64,000 nucleotides of DNA from Parvularcula sp039818345 (lineage in GTDB: Bacteria > Pseudomonadota > Alphaproteobacteria > Caulobacterales > Parvularculaceae). The translations under genes and the position numbers were made by a program. Below are positions 17,695 to 25,873 of the stretch, one piece after another (position 1 is the first letter of the stretch; every line of letters begins with the position of its first letter). The notes under the pieces are model-generated. The model was not told the origin of the DNA. It made no database searches and saw nothing but the letters and a program-made list of their open reading frames with translations. The stretch spans positions 1-64,000 of the forward strand of contig JBCBUC010000021.1 in the NCBI GenBank assembly GCA_039818345.1, given 5' to 3'.

Positions 17695-18471
17695 TTAGAT
17701 TTTGCCGACCATTTTTGCGACCAGCGGATGGCGAACGATGTCACCGGACTTGAACCGCGTGACGCCAATTTCTTCGATTTCCTCAAGCTTGTCGCAGATG
17801 TCGGCAAGGCCTGAAACACCAGGCAGCAGGTCGGTTTGCTCGGGGTCTCCGGTCACCACCATCGTCGAATGCCAGCCAAGGCGGGTCAGCAGCATCTTGA
17901 GCTGCGCATAGGTGCAGTTCTGTGCCTCATCGATGACGACAAACGCGTTGTTGAGGGTGCGACCGCGCATAAAGGCGATTGGAGCAACTTCAATGACACC
18001 TTCGGCCATCAGCTGGCGGACTTTCTTGGCTGAAAGACGGTCCGTCAGCGCATCATAAAGTGGGCGGAGGTAAGGTGACAGCTTTTCTTCCATATCGCCA
18101 GGCAGGAAACCGAGCGACTCGCCAGCTTCGACAGCGGGACGAGAAAGGACGATCCGTCCAATCCGGCCAGCTTCTAACGCTTCAACTGCTTTTGCCACGG
18201 CGACGTAAGTCTTGCCGGTGCCAGCCGGGCCAGTTGCGAAGACAACCGAGTGTTCGTCTATCTGTTTGAAAAGTTCAGCTTGTGTTTCATTCTGTGGGCG
18301 GATTTTCTTTTTGTAGCTTTGGTCTCGCGGGCCCTCCGCGGGTCCTTCGTTTTCGACGGGGGACCATCCGTCCTCAAACAGCACACGGACATTGTCCGGC
18401 ATAGCACGTCGGTCTTCTTGGCGTTGAGTGCCCGATCTCTTGATCGATTTTTTCGCTGAACGACGAGCCAT
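17695..18471 (-). CDS. PhoH family ATPase
   Basis: A 258-residue cytosolic P-loop protein. Walker A is GPAGTGKT (about residues 80-87), Walker B FVVIDEAQN (about 177-185), and the sensor GDPEQTD near 208, all typical of PhoH, a family with an SF1 helicase-like core linked to RNA metabolism. The first 50 residues are basic and probably disordered. It lacks the PhoL-ybeY context of the other PhoH type, being a single gene that faces the GST gene. ATP-dependent RNA or DNA work is inferred from the family. Confidence 0.9.
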   Translation of the reverse strand: MARRSAKKSIKRSGTQRQEDRRAMPDNVRVLFEDGWSPVENEGPAEGPRDQSYKKKIRPQNETQAELFKQIDEHSVVFATGPAGTGKTYVAVAKAVEALEAGRIGRIVLSRPAVEAGESLGFLPGDMEEKLSPYLRPLYDALTDRLSAKKVRQLMAEGVIEVAPIAFMRGRTLNNAFVVIDEAQNCTYAQLKMLLTRLGWHSTMVVTGDPEQTDLLPGVSGLADICDKLEEIEEIGVTRFKSGDIVRHPLVAKMVGKI

Positions 18472-18690
18472 AACGCATCTCCTTCACGGTGCGGCTGCGG
18501 AAAAAAGGGATAAGAGGACGGCGCGTTCTGCGCGGGTGGCCATGGGGGCCAGGAGAGCGACGCTTGGCGTTCCTCATTAACGTTACTCTGGCTGATTCGC
18601 GTGAAGGTGATGTGAATCTTCTGCGATGAATTGTGAGGAAAAACTGTCTTGCAGTGCTGAGGGCTTGCCCGACGGCACTGAGAGAGTGAG

Positions 18691-19305
18691 ATGGCTGGTA
18701 TGACAAATGTGCCAGACCGCTATACCTCCGTTGCGAAGGCCCTTCACTGGACCATTGCGTTGATGATCCTTACGCTGATTCCCGCCGGCCTCATTATGCA
18801 TAATATGCCCTTCGGCGAGACGAAGTTCCTGATTTATCAGGTACATAAATCGTTTGGTCTGACGGTCTTGGCGCTTGCGCTTGTTCGCTTGGCTTGGCGT
18901 TTGATGCACCCGGTGCCGCCCCTGCCTGACAGTCTCCAGCTATGGGAGCGGCTCGCCGCGCGGTTCACTCATATTGCCTTTTACGTGATTATGATCGGCA
19001 TTCCGCTAATTGGATGGGCGATGGTGTCCTCAGCGCCGATCGGGATCCCGACGAAATTATTTTTCCTCATCCCAGTACCGCATTTCCCGCTACCGCAGAG
19101 CGAGGCGCTCTACGCGCTGCTTTTAAGCAGCCACAAATATATGGCCTTCGCTACGCTTGGGCTTCTGGTGCTGCATGTCGGCGCTGCGTTAAAGCACCAC
19201 TTCGTGTTGCTTGACGACGTGCTGATGCGGATGTTGCCAGGGCCCATCGCTGATTATGTCGATCGTCGCCGGTCACTTCCCTTCATCTCTCCCAAGGAGG
19301 ACTAA
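18691..19305 (+). CDS. cytochrome b561-type membrane protein
   Basis: A 204-residue inner-membrane diheme cytochrome b561. Four membrane helices are visible (about 17-36, 50-70, 88-108, 150-170). They carry histidines at the expected places: LHWTI near residue 19, QVHKSF near 51, and LSSHKYMAF near 148 with VLHVGAALKHHF near 163. Such proteins pass electrons between quinol and periplasmic acceptors. It is followed after two bases by a YceI lipoprotein gene, the classic b561-YceI pairing. Confidence 0.92.
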   Translation: MAGMTNVPDRYTSVAKALHWTIALMILTLIPAGLIMHNMPFGETKFLIYQVHKSFGLTVLALALVRLAWRLMHPVPPLPDSLQLWERLAARFTHIAFYVIMIGIPLIGWAMVSSAPIGIPTKLFFLIPVPHFPLPQSEALYALLLSSHKYMAFATLGLLVLHVGAALKHHFVLLDDVLMRMLPGPIADYVDRRRSLPFISPKED

Positions 19306-19307
19306 GC

Positions 19308-19943
19308 ATGCTCAAGAAACTTGCCTTTTCATCTGCCTTTTTTGTGCTGGCTGCGTGCGGTGGCGGACAAGATGGGACCGCTGAGCCGGAGTTCTCCCGT
19401 GACGGTGTCGATGTGACGGTCGAACAGCCCGCTTCGGCGGCGGCATGGGTCATTGACCACGACGCGTCGAGCATTGGTTTCCGGGCAACCCAGAACGGCA
19501 ATGCGTTCGAGGGCTCATTTGGCCGCTGGGACGCTTCGGTCGTGCTCGATCTTGAAGACCCCGAGGCGGAAGGAGCGCTTGTGGCGCGGATCGATCTCGC
19601 ATCCGCCGACGCTGGCAACACCGAACGCAATGGCAGTCTGCCTACCAAGGACTGGTTCTACGTTGCGATGTTCCCTGTCTCCGAATTTTCCGCGGTATCG
19701 ATCGTGTCGACCGGGGAGGGGACTTACGAGGCCCAGGGCTCGCTCTCGATTAAAGGGATCTCAAAGGACGTCGTGATGCCCTTTACCGTGATCGTCGATG
19801 AGGCTGGCCGCGCAGTTGCTGATGGCTCGGTCATGCTCGACCGCTCCGACTTTAATGTCGGCGAAGGCCAGTTTGCCACCGGCGAATGGGTTGGGCTCGA
19901 GGTCGAGGTGCTTCTGCATATCGAAGCAACGCCAGCAAGCTAA
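19308..19943 (+). CDS. YceI-family lipoprotein
   Basis: A periplasmic lipocalin-like protein that binds isoprenoid chains such as polyprenyl or ubiquinone tails. Of 211 residues, the first 17 are a lipoprotein signal with FVLAAC as lipobox. The YceI domain (about 46-208) begins AAWVIDHDASSIGF and contains the SIKGISKDVVMPF strand. Directly behind the cytochrome b561 gene, so both probably take part in quinone-linked electron transfer in the envelope. AAGGAGG lies before the ATG. Confidence 0.92.
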   Translation: MLKKLAFSSAFFVLAACGGGQDGTAEPEFSRDGVDVTVEQPASAAAWVIDHDASSIGFRATQNGNAFEGSFGRWDASVVLDLEDPEAEGALVARIDLASADAGNTERNGSLPTKDWFYVAMFPVSEFSAVSIVSTGEGTYEAQGSLSIKGISKDVVMPFTVIVDEAGRAVADGSVMLDRSDFNVGEGQFATGEWVGLEVEVLLHIEATPAS

Positions 19944-20362
19944 CCAGCGAAATTGGTCCCGACATCAAGCGGTGAGAAACAATAGAGCCGCGAATTCAAG
20001 ACCGCCGCTTGTCGGTGATAGACGATGCTTTGATAGGTCGGGTCCTTCACCATCGCGATGAACGCATCTTTGCTTGGGTACTCCGCCAAAAACCCAATAT
20101 CCCAGGTTTCATTGCTGGGTCCGACAAGGGGGAAATTCGGCTTGCCGCGCCAAGCGATCTTGCCGCCCACCCCGGTCATGATCGGCGAGGATTCCTGGCC
20201 GTACGCCGCATAAGCCTCGGCCCCGGTGGCCTCTCGGCCATCCTCGTAAGCTGCTGTGTCCAGCAGCTTGATGAGGTTCAGCATATGGATAGGACCATCG
20301 ACCTGCATCTTGGCGAACTGGCGAAAGGCCTCACGGTCGGGGTCGATAAAATGGTCTGTCAT
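19940..20362 (-). CDS. DUF1330 family protein
   Basis: A 140-residue ferredoxin-fold (dimeric alpha-beta barrel) protein. The conserved pattern is clear: VDGPIHMLNLIKL near residue 20, a gly-rich middle, and WDIGFLAEYPSKDAFIAMVKDPTYQ near 85-108 followed by RQAAVLNSRLY. The real start is the ATG at 20362, just after the stop of the hydrolase gene upstream; the longer frame to 20476 is antisense of that gene's coding end. Function unknown. A second DUF1330 gene lies in the SUF operon (22745-23038). Confidence 0.85.
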   Translation of the reverse strand: MTDHFIDPDREAFRQFAKMQVDGPIHMLNLIKLLDTAAYEDGREATGAEAYAAYGQESSPIMTGVGGKIAWRGKPNFPLVGPSNETWDIGFLAEYPSKDAFIAMVKDPTYQSIVYHRQAAVLNSRLYCFSPLDVGTNFAG

Positions 20363-20366
20363 GGCC

Positions 20367-21035
20367 TCAAATATCGAAAAGGTGACCTTCAGGCGGCTCT
20401 TCCAGCCGCCGGTCGAGATAAGCCGCAGACGTCTCAAGCAACAAGTCTTGGTGCTGGCTGAAGAAGTGATCGGCACCGGGGATCACTTCAAACTCGATCC
20501 GACGGCCTTTTTGCGTCCGCGTCTTGGCCATGGTGTCTTTGGTCAGCTGCGGTGGGCAGATCTTGTCGCTTTCGCCGTGGATCACGACACCTGACGACGG
20601 ACACGGCGCAAGAAAGCTAAAGTCGAAAAGGTTCGCAGCGGCCGAGACGGAGATGAAGCCGACAATCTCGGGGCGTCGCATTAAGAGCTGCATCCCAACA
20701 TAGGCGCCAAACGAGAACCCTGCGACCCAGGCGAAGGGTGCCGTTGGGTTCAACTGTTGCAGATAATCAAGCGCGGTCGCGGCATCTGATAGCTCGCCTT
20801 GGCCTTGATCATATTCCCCTTCTGATTTGCCCACACCTCGGAAGTTGAAGCGCATCACCGAAAAGCCGCGGCGGGCAAAGAGGTGATACATCTCATAGGT
20901 GATCTTGTCGTTCATCGTCCCGCCAAATTGCGGGTGCGGGTGCAGGATCAACGCAATCGGCGCGCCGTCCTCCCGGGCCTTGCGATGATGGCCTTCAAGC
21001 CGTCCTTCAGGACCGGGAAAAATTACTTCTGCCAT
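20367..21035 (-). CDS. alpha/beta hydrolase
   Basis: A 222-residue cytosolic hydrolase. HPHPQFGGTM near residue 32 forms the oxyanion region, the nucleophile is in GFSFGAYVG (about 106-114), the acid Asp in HGESDKICPP (about 153) and the base His in GADHFF (about 189). This short family without a lid is often found near alphaproteobacterial suf genes, here divergent from the Rrf2 regulator. Substrate unknown. It shares a strand and a five-base gap with the DUF1330 gene downstream. Confidence 0.9.
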   Translation of the reverse strand: MAEVIFPGPEGRLEGHHRKAREDGAPIALILHPHPQFGGTMNDKITYEMYHLFARRGFSVMRFNFRGVGKSEGEYDQGQGELSDAATALDYLQQLNPTAPFAWVAGFSFGAYVGMQLLMRRPEIVGFISVSAAANLFDFSFLAPCPSSGVVIHGESDKICPPQLTKDTMAKTRTQKGRRIEFEVIPGADHFFSQHQDLLLETSAAYLDRRLEEPPEGHLFDI

Positions 21036-21082
21036 GGACTCACTATCAATCTCGGCGCGGCAAACTGCCGGCGATTACAAAG

Positions 21083-21106
21083 TTGACCGCTAAGGTCGGA
21101 AATCCT
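21083..21106 (+). promoter_or_regulatory. possible promoter and dyad upstream of the suf operon
   Basis: TTGACC (21083-21088), a 17-base spacer and TACTTC (21106-21111 in part) could be a promoter for the SUF operon. GACCGCTAAGGTC (21085-21097) overlaps the -35 as a short dyad, where an Rrf2/IscR-type regulator encoded by the first gene could bind. The -10 match is poor. Confidence 0.3.
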
Positions 21107-21181
21107 ACTTCCCCCCTAGCGAAAGGGCGCTCTACCACAGCTTGTGAAGCTGTCCAGAACGCCAAATGAGGAGCGCGCGAC

Positions 21182-21607
21182 GTGAAACTGGCAGCAAAAG
21201 CAAGGGTTGCGGTCACCGGCATGGCAGATATCGCTGCCTTTGGACGCGGTGAGCCGGTCGCCCTCAGCCAAGTGGCAGAGCGACAGAGGCTTTCGCTCGC
21301 TTTTTTGGAGCAGATTTTTGGCAAGCTGCGCCGAGCAGGGCTGGTTGAAAGCCGCCGCGGTGCGCAAGGGGGCTATGTCCTCTCGAAGGCTCCTGATGAG
21401 ATCTCCCTTTCTCAGGTCGTGGCGGCGGTGGAAGAAGAGGTGCGCTCAACAGCGTGTCAGCCGGGCGCGCCGATTGGCTGCTCGGGAACAAGTGCGCGGT
21501 GCCTGACCCACAAATTATGGTCGGATCTCGATCTGCATATCGAGAAATGGATGACCCAGCACACGCTTGCTGATGTCACCTCGCAGGTGGAGATCGTTCG
21601 TGTCTGA
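21182..21607 (+). CDS. Rrf2/IscR-like iron-sulfur-sensing regulator of the suf operon
   Basis: A 141-residue winged-helix repressor. The N-terminal HTH (about 8-65) ends with RRGAQGGYVLSKAP, the Rrf2 family wing. The three conserved cysteines that bind a cluster in IscR are present: TACQPGAPIGC and SARCLTHKLW (about residues 89-110). It is the first gene of the operon, so it probably represses its own promoter when iron-sulfur clusters are plentiful. Starts at GTG 21182 with GAGGAG upstream. The stop overlaps the next gene's GTG by eight bases. Confidence 0.92.
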   Translation: MKLAAKARVAVTGMADIAAFGRGEPVALSQVAERQRLSLAFLEQIFGKLRRAGLVESRRGAQGGYVLSKAPDEISLSQVVAAVEEEVRSTACQPGAPIGCSGTSARCLTHKLWSDLDLHIEKWMTQHTLADVTSQVEIVRV

Positions 21608-22748
21608 TCGTCTCTACCTCGATCATAACGCGACGTCGCCTTTGCGGCCGGAAGTGCGTGACGTGATGGTCGAGGCGCTCGCAGCGCCTCGCAACGCATC
21701 GTCCGTACACGCTGAAGGTCGTGCGGCGAAAGCATTGGTCGAGGGCGCGCGGAAGACGATCGCGGCTCGGATCAACGCCCCGGTGGAGAGCGTTGTCTTC
21801 ACCGCTGGTGGGACCGAAGCTGATACGCTGGCGTTGACCGGCCTGGTGCGGGGCGGGCCTAACGTTCGCTGCCTTATGGTTTCTGCCATTGAACACAGCG
21901 CGGTGACGGCCACCGCCGAGGCATTACACCGCGACGTCGATCGTGTGGAGACGGTTCCAGTGACCGAAGCGGGCGTTCTCGATCTTGCGGCACTTGAAGA
22001 ACGCCTCGCCTCTTATGACCAGGCCGAGGACGGCCCGTTCCTTCTTTCGGTTATGCTGGCGAACAACGAAACCGGCGTGATCCAACCGATCGCTGATATC
22101 GCACCGATGGTGTGGAAGGCTGGCGGCTATCTCTTCGTCGATGCCGTTCAGGGCTTTGGCAAGATTGATATTGATTTCTCCGCACTCGGTGCAGATGCCA
22201 TGGCGCTCTCCGCCCATAAGGCGGGCGGGCCACCAGGTGTTGGCGCTTTGGTGGTGAAGCCAGGGCTTTCTTTCGCGCCGCTGTTGCGGGGCGGTGGTCA
22301 GGAGCTTTCCCGCCGCGCAGGCACGGAGAATGTCGCGGGCATTGCGGGCTTTGGCGCCCTTGCTGAGGTCGCTGAACCCTCTGCCTACGAAGAACTGTCA
22401 GGCTTGCGTGATGCGATCGAAGCTGCGCTTCCCGATAGCGTCCGTATTTGGGGAAAGGACGCCAAGCGTCTTCCGAACACGTCCTGTTTTTCCGCGCGGG
22501 GTTTTCAGTCCGAAACCCAAGTGATGGTGATGGACTTGGCGGGCTTTGCTGTGAGTTCTGGTTCGGCATGCAGCTCGGGCAAGGTCAAGCCATCGCCGGT
22601 CTTGAAAGCCATGGGCGCGAGCGAGATCGAAACTAAATCATCGTTGCGCGTGTCTCTTGGTTGGGACTCGCCAAGCGACACCGCGGAACGATTTATTGCG
22701 GCGTGGTCCCGTGACTATCAGCGAGTTTTGGAAAGGTCTGCAGCATGA
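21600..22748 (+). CDS. cysteine desulfurase, NifS/IscS type
   Basis: A PLP enzyme taking sulfur from cysteine for cluster assembly. The 382 residues begin YLDHNATSPL as in IscS and NifS. The PLP lysine is in ALSAHKAGGPPG (about 208), the substrate cysteine in the flexible SSGSACSSGK loop (about 327). It is distinct from the SufS-type desulfurase at 27365, so the operon has two desulfurases of different classes. GTG 21600 is chosen as the only start near the conserved N-terminus; it overlaps the regulator's stop. The next gene overlaps by four bases. Confidence 0.92.
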   Translation: MSDRLYLDHNATSPLRPEVRDVMVEALAAPRNASSVHAEGRAAKALVEGARKTIAARINAPVESVVFTAGGTEADTLALTGLVRGGPNVRCLMVSAIEHSAVTATAEALHRDVDRVETVPVTEAGVLDLAALEERLASYDQAEDGPFLLSVMLANNETGVIQPIADIAPMVWKAGGYLFVDAVQGFGKIDIDFSALGADAMALSAHKAGGPPGVGALVVKPGLSFAPLLRGGGQELSRRAGTENVAGIAGFGALAEVAEPSAYEELSGLRDAIEAALPDSVRIWGKDAKRLPNTSCFSARGFQSETQVMVMDLAGFAVSSGSACSSGKVKPSPVLKAMGASEIETKSSLRVSLGWDSPSDTAERFIAAWSRDYQRVLERSAA

Positions 22749-23038
22749 CGGTTTATTCAGTCACCCAGATGCGTTTCACCGATCGTGCGACCTACGATCG
22801 CTACCAGTCCAAATTCATGGGCGTCTTCTCGAAGTTCGACGGTGCCGTGGTCGCGGCTGATGAGAGCCCCAAGGTTCTTGAAGGCGAGTGGCCCTTCGAG
22901 AAAGCGGTCATCTTGTCCTTCCCAAGCGAAGAAGCCTTCTTCACCTTTGCGACGTCTCCGGAGTATCAAGAGATCTCCAAAGACCGCGTCACGGCGACGG
23001 TAAGCACGGCCATCCTCGTCAAAGGCATTGGGAGCTGA
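22745..23038 (+). CDS. DUF1330 protein inside the suf operon
   Basis: A compact 97-residue protein of the same fold as the gene at 19940-20362, with YSVTQMRFTDRATYDRY at the start, a VVAADESPKVLEGEWP segment, and ILSFPSEEAFFTFATSPEYQEI (about 58-78). Start and stop both overlap the flanking genes (ATGA with the desulfurase; TGATG with sufB), so it is stoichiometrically tied to the Suf proteins. Such proteins are not part of the known Suf machinery; a role in cluster assembly or in dealing with by-products is inference from position only. Confidence 0.85.
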   Translation: MTVYSVTQMRFTDRATYDRYQSKFMGVFSKFDGAVVAADESPKVLEGEWPFEKAVILSFPSEEAFFTFATSPEYQEISKDRVTATVSTAILVKGIGS

Positions 23039-24555
23039 TGAACGTGAGCGAAGTCAAAGAAGGCATCAGCCGGGAAACTGTTGAGCGCGTCGAGGAACTC
23101 GGCACGTATAAATACGGCTTCACAACGGACATCGAGACCGTGAAGGCCCCGAAAGGCCTGAGCGAAGATACGGTCCGTTTCATCAGTGCCAAGAAAGAGG
23201 AGCCCGAGTGGCTACTCGAATGGCGGCTGGAGGCCTTTCGTCGTTGGCAGACGATGGAGGAGCCAAAGTGGGCGCATGTTGGCTATCCGGCGATCGATTA
23301 TCAGGACCACTACTATTACGCTGAGCCCAAGACCGGCGCGAAATACGAGTCGATTGATGACGTGCCGGAGGAAATCCTCAAAGACTTTGAAAAGCTCGGC
23401 ATTCCCCTCAAAGAAGCTGAGGTGCTGCTCGGCGTCGAAGGCGCTGGACAGAGCCCTGGCGAGGCGCGGACGCAGCCGAAAGTGGCGGTCGACGCGGTTT
23501 TCGATTCCGTTAGTGTGGCAACGACCTTTCAGAATGAGCTCAAAAAGGCCGGCGTGATCTTCATGTCGATCTCCGAGGCGGTGCGCGAATATCCCGATCT
23601 CGTGCGGCAGTATCTTGGTACCGTCGTACCGACGACGGACAATTTCTTTGCCACGCTCAATTCGGCGGTCTTCTCCGACGGGACTTTTGTCTATGTGCCG
23701 AAGGGTGTCCGCTGTCCGATGGAGCTATCGACCTACTTCCGGATCAATGAGGCAAACACTGGCCAATTCGAACGGACCCTGATTGTCGCCGATGAGGGCG
23801 CCTATGTCAGCTATCTCGAGGGCTGCACGGCGCCGATGCGGGATGAGAACCAACTCCACGCGGCGGTGGTGGAGCTCGTCACCCTTGATGATGCGGAGAT
23901 CAAATACTCCACCGTTCAGAACTGGTACCCCGGCGATAAGGACGGGAACGGAGGGATCTACAACTTCGTGACCAAGCGGGCCGATTGCCGCGGTGCCCGT
24001 TCAAAAGTCTCCTGGACGCAAGTCGAGACTGGCTCGGCGGTCACCTGGAAATATCCTTCCTGCGTCCTGCGCGGTGACGACAGCCAGGGCGAGTTCTACT
24101 CGATCGCCATCACCAATAACCATCAGCAGGCGGATACTGGCACCAAGATGATCCATCTCGGGAAGAATACACGTTCGCGGATCATCTCGAAGGGGATCAG
24201 CGCGGGCGTCTCGGACCAGACCTATCGCGGATTGGTTTCGATCCACGGCAACGCAGACAATGCGCGGAACTTCACCCAGTGCGATAGCCTCCTGATCGGC
24301 TCGAACTGCGGCGCCCACACCGTGCCTTACGTCGAGGACAAATCAAACACAGCGATCCTCGAGCACGAGGCCACGACCTCGAAGCTCTCTGAGGAACAGC
24401 TCTTCTATGCCCAGTCGCGCGGCCTCGATGAAGAAGAGGCCGTCGCGCTCCTCGTCAATGGTTTCTGCCGGGAGGTTCTCCAGGAGCTCCCCATGGAGTT
24501 CGCCGTCGAAGCACAAAAACTCGTCGCCGTGAGCCTTGAGGGGAGCGTGGGGTGA
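23038..24555 (+). CDS. sufB: Fe-S cluster assembly scaffold SufB
   Basis: Core scaffold of the SufBCD complex in the cytosol, on which clusters are built. The 505-residue length is normal. Conserved segments include PKGVRCPMELSTYFRIN, ISKGISAG near residue 390, and the NCGAHTVPY region with the C-terminal cysteine. ATG 23038 overlaps the upstream stop; longer frames reach into the DUF1330 gene. It lies in the order regulator, desulfurase, sufB, sufC, sufD, sufS. Confidence 0.97.
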   Translation: MNVSEVKEGISRETVERVEELGTYKYGFTTDIETVKAPKGLSEDTVRFISAKKEEPEWLLEWRLEAFRRWQTMEEPKWAHVGYPAIDYQDHYYYAEPKTGAKYESIDDVPEEILKDFEKLGIPLKEAEVLLGVEGAGQSPGEARTQPKVAVDAVFDSVSVATTFQNELKKAGVIFMSISEAVREYPDLVRQYLGTVVPTTDNFFATLNSAVFSDGTFVYVPKGVRCPMELSTYFRINEANTGQFERTLIVADEGAYVSYLEGCTAPMRDENQLHAAVVELVTLDDAEIKYSTVQNWYPGDKDGNGGIYNFVTKRADCRGARSKVSWTQVETGSAVTWKYPSCVLRGDDSQGEFYSIAITNNHQQADTGTKMIHLGKNTRSRIISKGISAGVSDQTYRGLVSIHGNADNARNFTQCDSLLIGSNCGAHTVPYVEDKSNTAILEHEATTSKLSEEQLFYAQSRGLDEEEAVALLVNGFCREVLQELPMEFAVEAQKLVAVSLEGSVG

Positions 24556-24908
24556 TGCTGGCTGCCCTTCTCCTCCTTCAGGCCGCCGCCTATCCCGACC
24601 CCCTCGAAGCGGGTTGGAAGGGTGAGCCGGTTTGTGAGCTTTTGCAGGACGACGACGCCATCCGTGTGCTGCGCTGCTCGTTTGAACCGGGGCAGGGGCA
24701 TGAGTGGCACACGCACCAACCGCACTGGGGCTACACCTTAGAGGGCGGTTTACAGAAAATCACAGACAGCAGCGGTACCCGCGTGATCGACGTGCCGACA
24801 GGAACAACCTGGCGCCGGGAAGAGATCATCACTCATCAGACGGAAAATATTGGTAAGACAACGACCAGCTACATCATCGTTGAGCCCAAAGCAGTGAACG
24901 GAGGATGA
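24555..24908 (+). CDS. cupin-domain protein with signal-like N-terminus
   Basis: A 117-residue single cupin. Motif 1 is GQGHEWHTHQPHWGYTLEGG (about residues 38-57), whose His and His-x-His would bind a metal, followed by a weak motif 2. The first 13 residues are hydrophobic (LAALLLLQAAA), compatible with export, although the neighbours are cytosolic. Embedded between sufB and sufC with a one-base overlap at its start. Its job in this operon is unknown; metal or small-molecule sensing are possible. Confidence 0.8.
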   Translation: MLAALLLLQAAAYPDPLEAGWKGEPVCELLQDDDAIRVLRCSFEPGQGHEWHTHQPHWGYTLEGGLQKITDSSGTRVIDVPTGTTWRREEIITHQTENIGKTTTSYIIVEPKAVNGG

Positions 24909-24912
24909 TCCT

Positions 24913-25137
24913 ATGAAGTTCACGATTATTCTCTCTTTGATTGTAGGTGTGGTCTTTGCGATCTTGGCGTTTTTGACCATTCTCCCCATTCGGAGAGAGG
25001 ACATGACTGTCATCGAACTGGCAAAAGGCGCAGCGCTGATGGGCGCGCTGGTTGCCGGCGTTGGAATCTTCAACACGCTGCTCGATATTCTTTTCAGTGG
25101 CCGGAAAAAGAGGCGTAAGAATCGTGCTGAACATTAA
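24913..25137 (+). CDS. small two-helix membrane protein in the suf operon
   Basis: A 74-residue protein with membrane segments at about 4-26 and 38-61 and a strongly basic tail (GRKKRRKNR). Unrecognised. It lies four bases after the cupin gene and its end overlaps the sufC start by 14 bases, so it is co-transcribed. It may have no functional link to cluster assembly, or could give the Suf machine a membrane contact; the sequence does not tell. Confidence 0.65.
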   Translation: MKFTIILSLIVGVVFAILAFLTILPIRREDMTVIELAKGAALMGALVAGVGIFNTLLDILFSGRKKRRKNRAEH

Positions 25138-25873
25138 CAATCTCAGTGTCACGCTTGGCGGAAACCGTATTCTTGATGGCTTGAACCTCGAGGTGCCCGC
25201 GGGCGAAGTGCACGCCATTATGGGACCCAATGGTTCGGGTAAGTCGACCCTTTCCTACACGGTCGCTGGACGAGAGGATTATACGCCCTCGGAGGGTGCG
25301 ATCACCCTCAATGGCGAGAGCCTTTTGGATATGGACCCGAATGAGCGTGCAGCAAACGGCGTCTTCTTGTCGTTCCAGCAACCCCCGGCGATCCCTGGCG
25401 TTGCGACGATGAATTTCCTCCGCACCGCGCTCAACGCCCAGAAAAAGGCACGGGGCGAGGAAGAGATGTCCTCGGCAGAGTTCCTCAAGGTCTTTCGTGG
25501 CCATGCCAAAACGGTCGGCCTCAGCCCTGAAAAACTGAAACGTCCGTTTAATGATGGCTTCTCTGGCGGTGAGAAAAAGCGTATGGAGATGTTGCAAATG
25601 GCGCTCTTTGAACCGCGCTTCTGCATCATGGACGAAACGGACTCTGGCCTTGATATCGACGCCCTCCGCATGGTGGGAGAGGTCGTCAATTCGCTGCGTA
25701 GTCCTGAGCGCGGCTTCCTCGTGATCACACATTATCAGCGCCTTTTGGACTATGTGAAGCCAGACCGGATCCACGTGCTTGCGGGTGGACGGATCGTCCA
25801 TTCGGGCGGGCCAGAGCTTGCCCGTGAGCTTGAAGAGTCAGGTTACGAGCAGTTTTCGGCGGAGGCAGCCTAG
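25124..25873 (+). CDS. sufC: Fe-S assembly ATPase SufC
   Basis: Soluble ABC-type ATPase that binds SufB and SufD. At 249 residues it has the standard length. Walker A is GPNGSGKST (about residues 34-42), the ABC signature GFSGGEKKR and Walker B FCIMDETDSGLDIDA, with the D-E-T-D-S-G-L-D form typical of SufC. GTG 25124 matches the conserved N-terminus LNINNLSV; it starts inside the preceding gene. The stop overlaps the GTG of sufD. Confidence 0.97.
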   Translation: MLNINNLSVTLGGNRILDGLNLEVPAGEVHAIMGPNGSGKSTLSYTVAGREDYTPSEGAITLNGESLLDMDPNERAANGVFLSFQQPPAIPGVATMNFLRTALNAQKKARGEEEMSSAEFLKVFRGHAKTVGLSPEKLKRPFNDGFSGGEKKRMEMLQMALFEPRFCIMDETDSGLDIDALRMVGEVVNSLRSPERGFLVITHYQRLLDYVKPDRIHVLAGGRIVHSGGPELARELEESGYEQFSAEAA

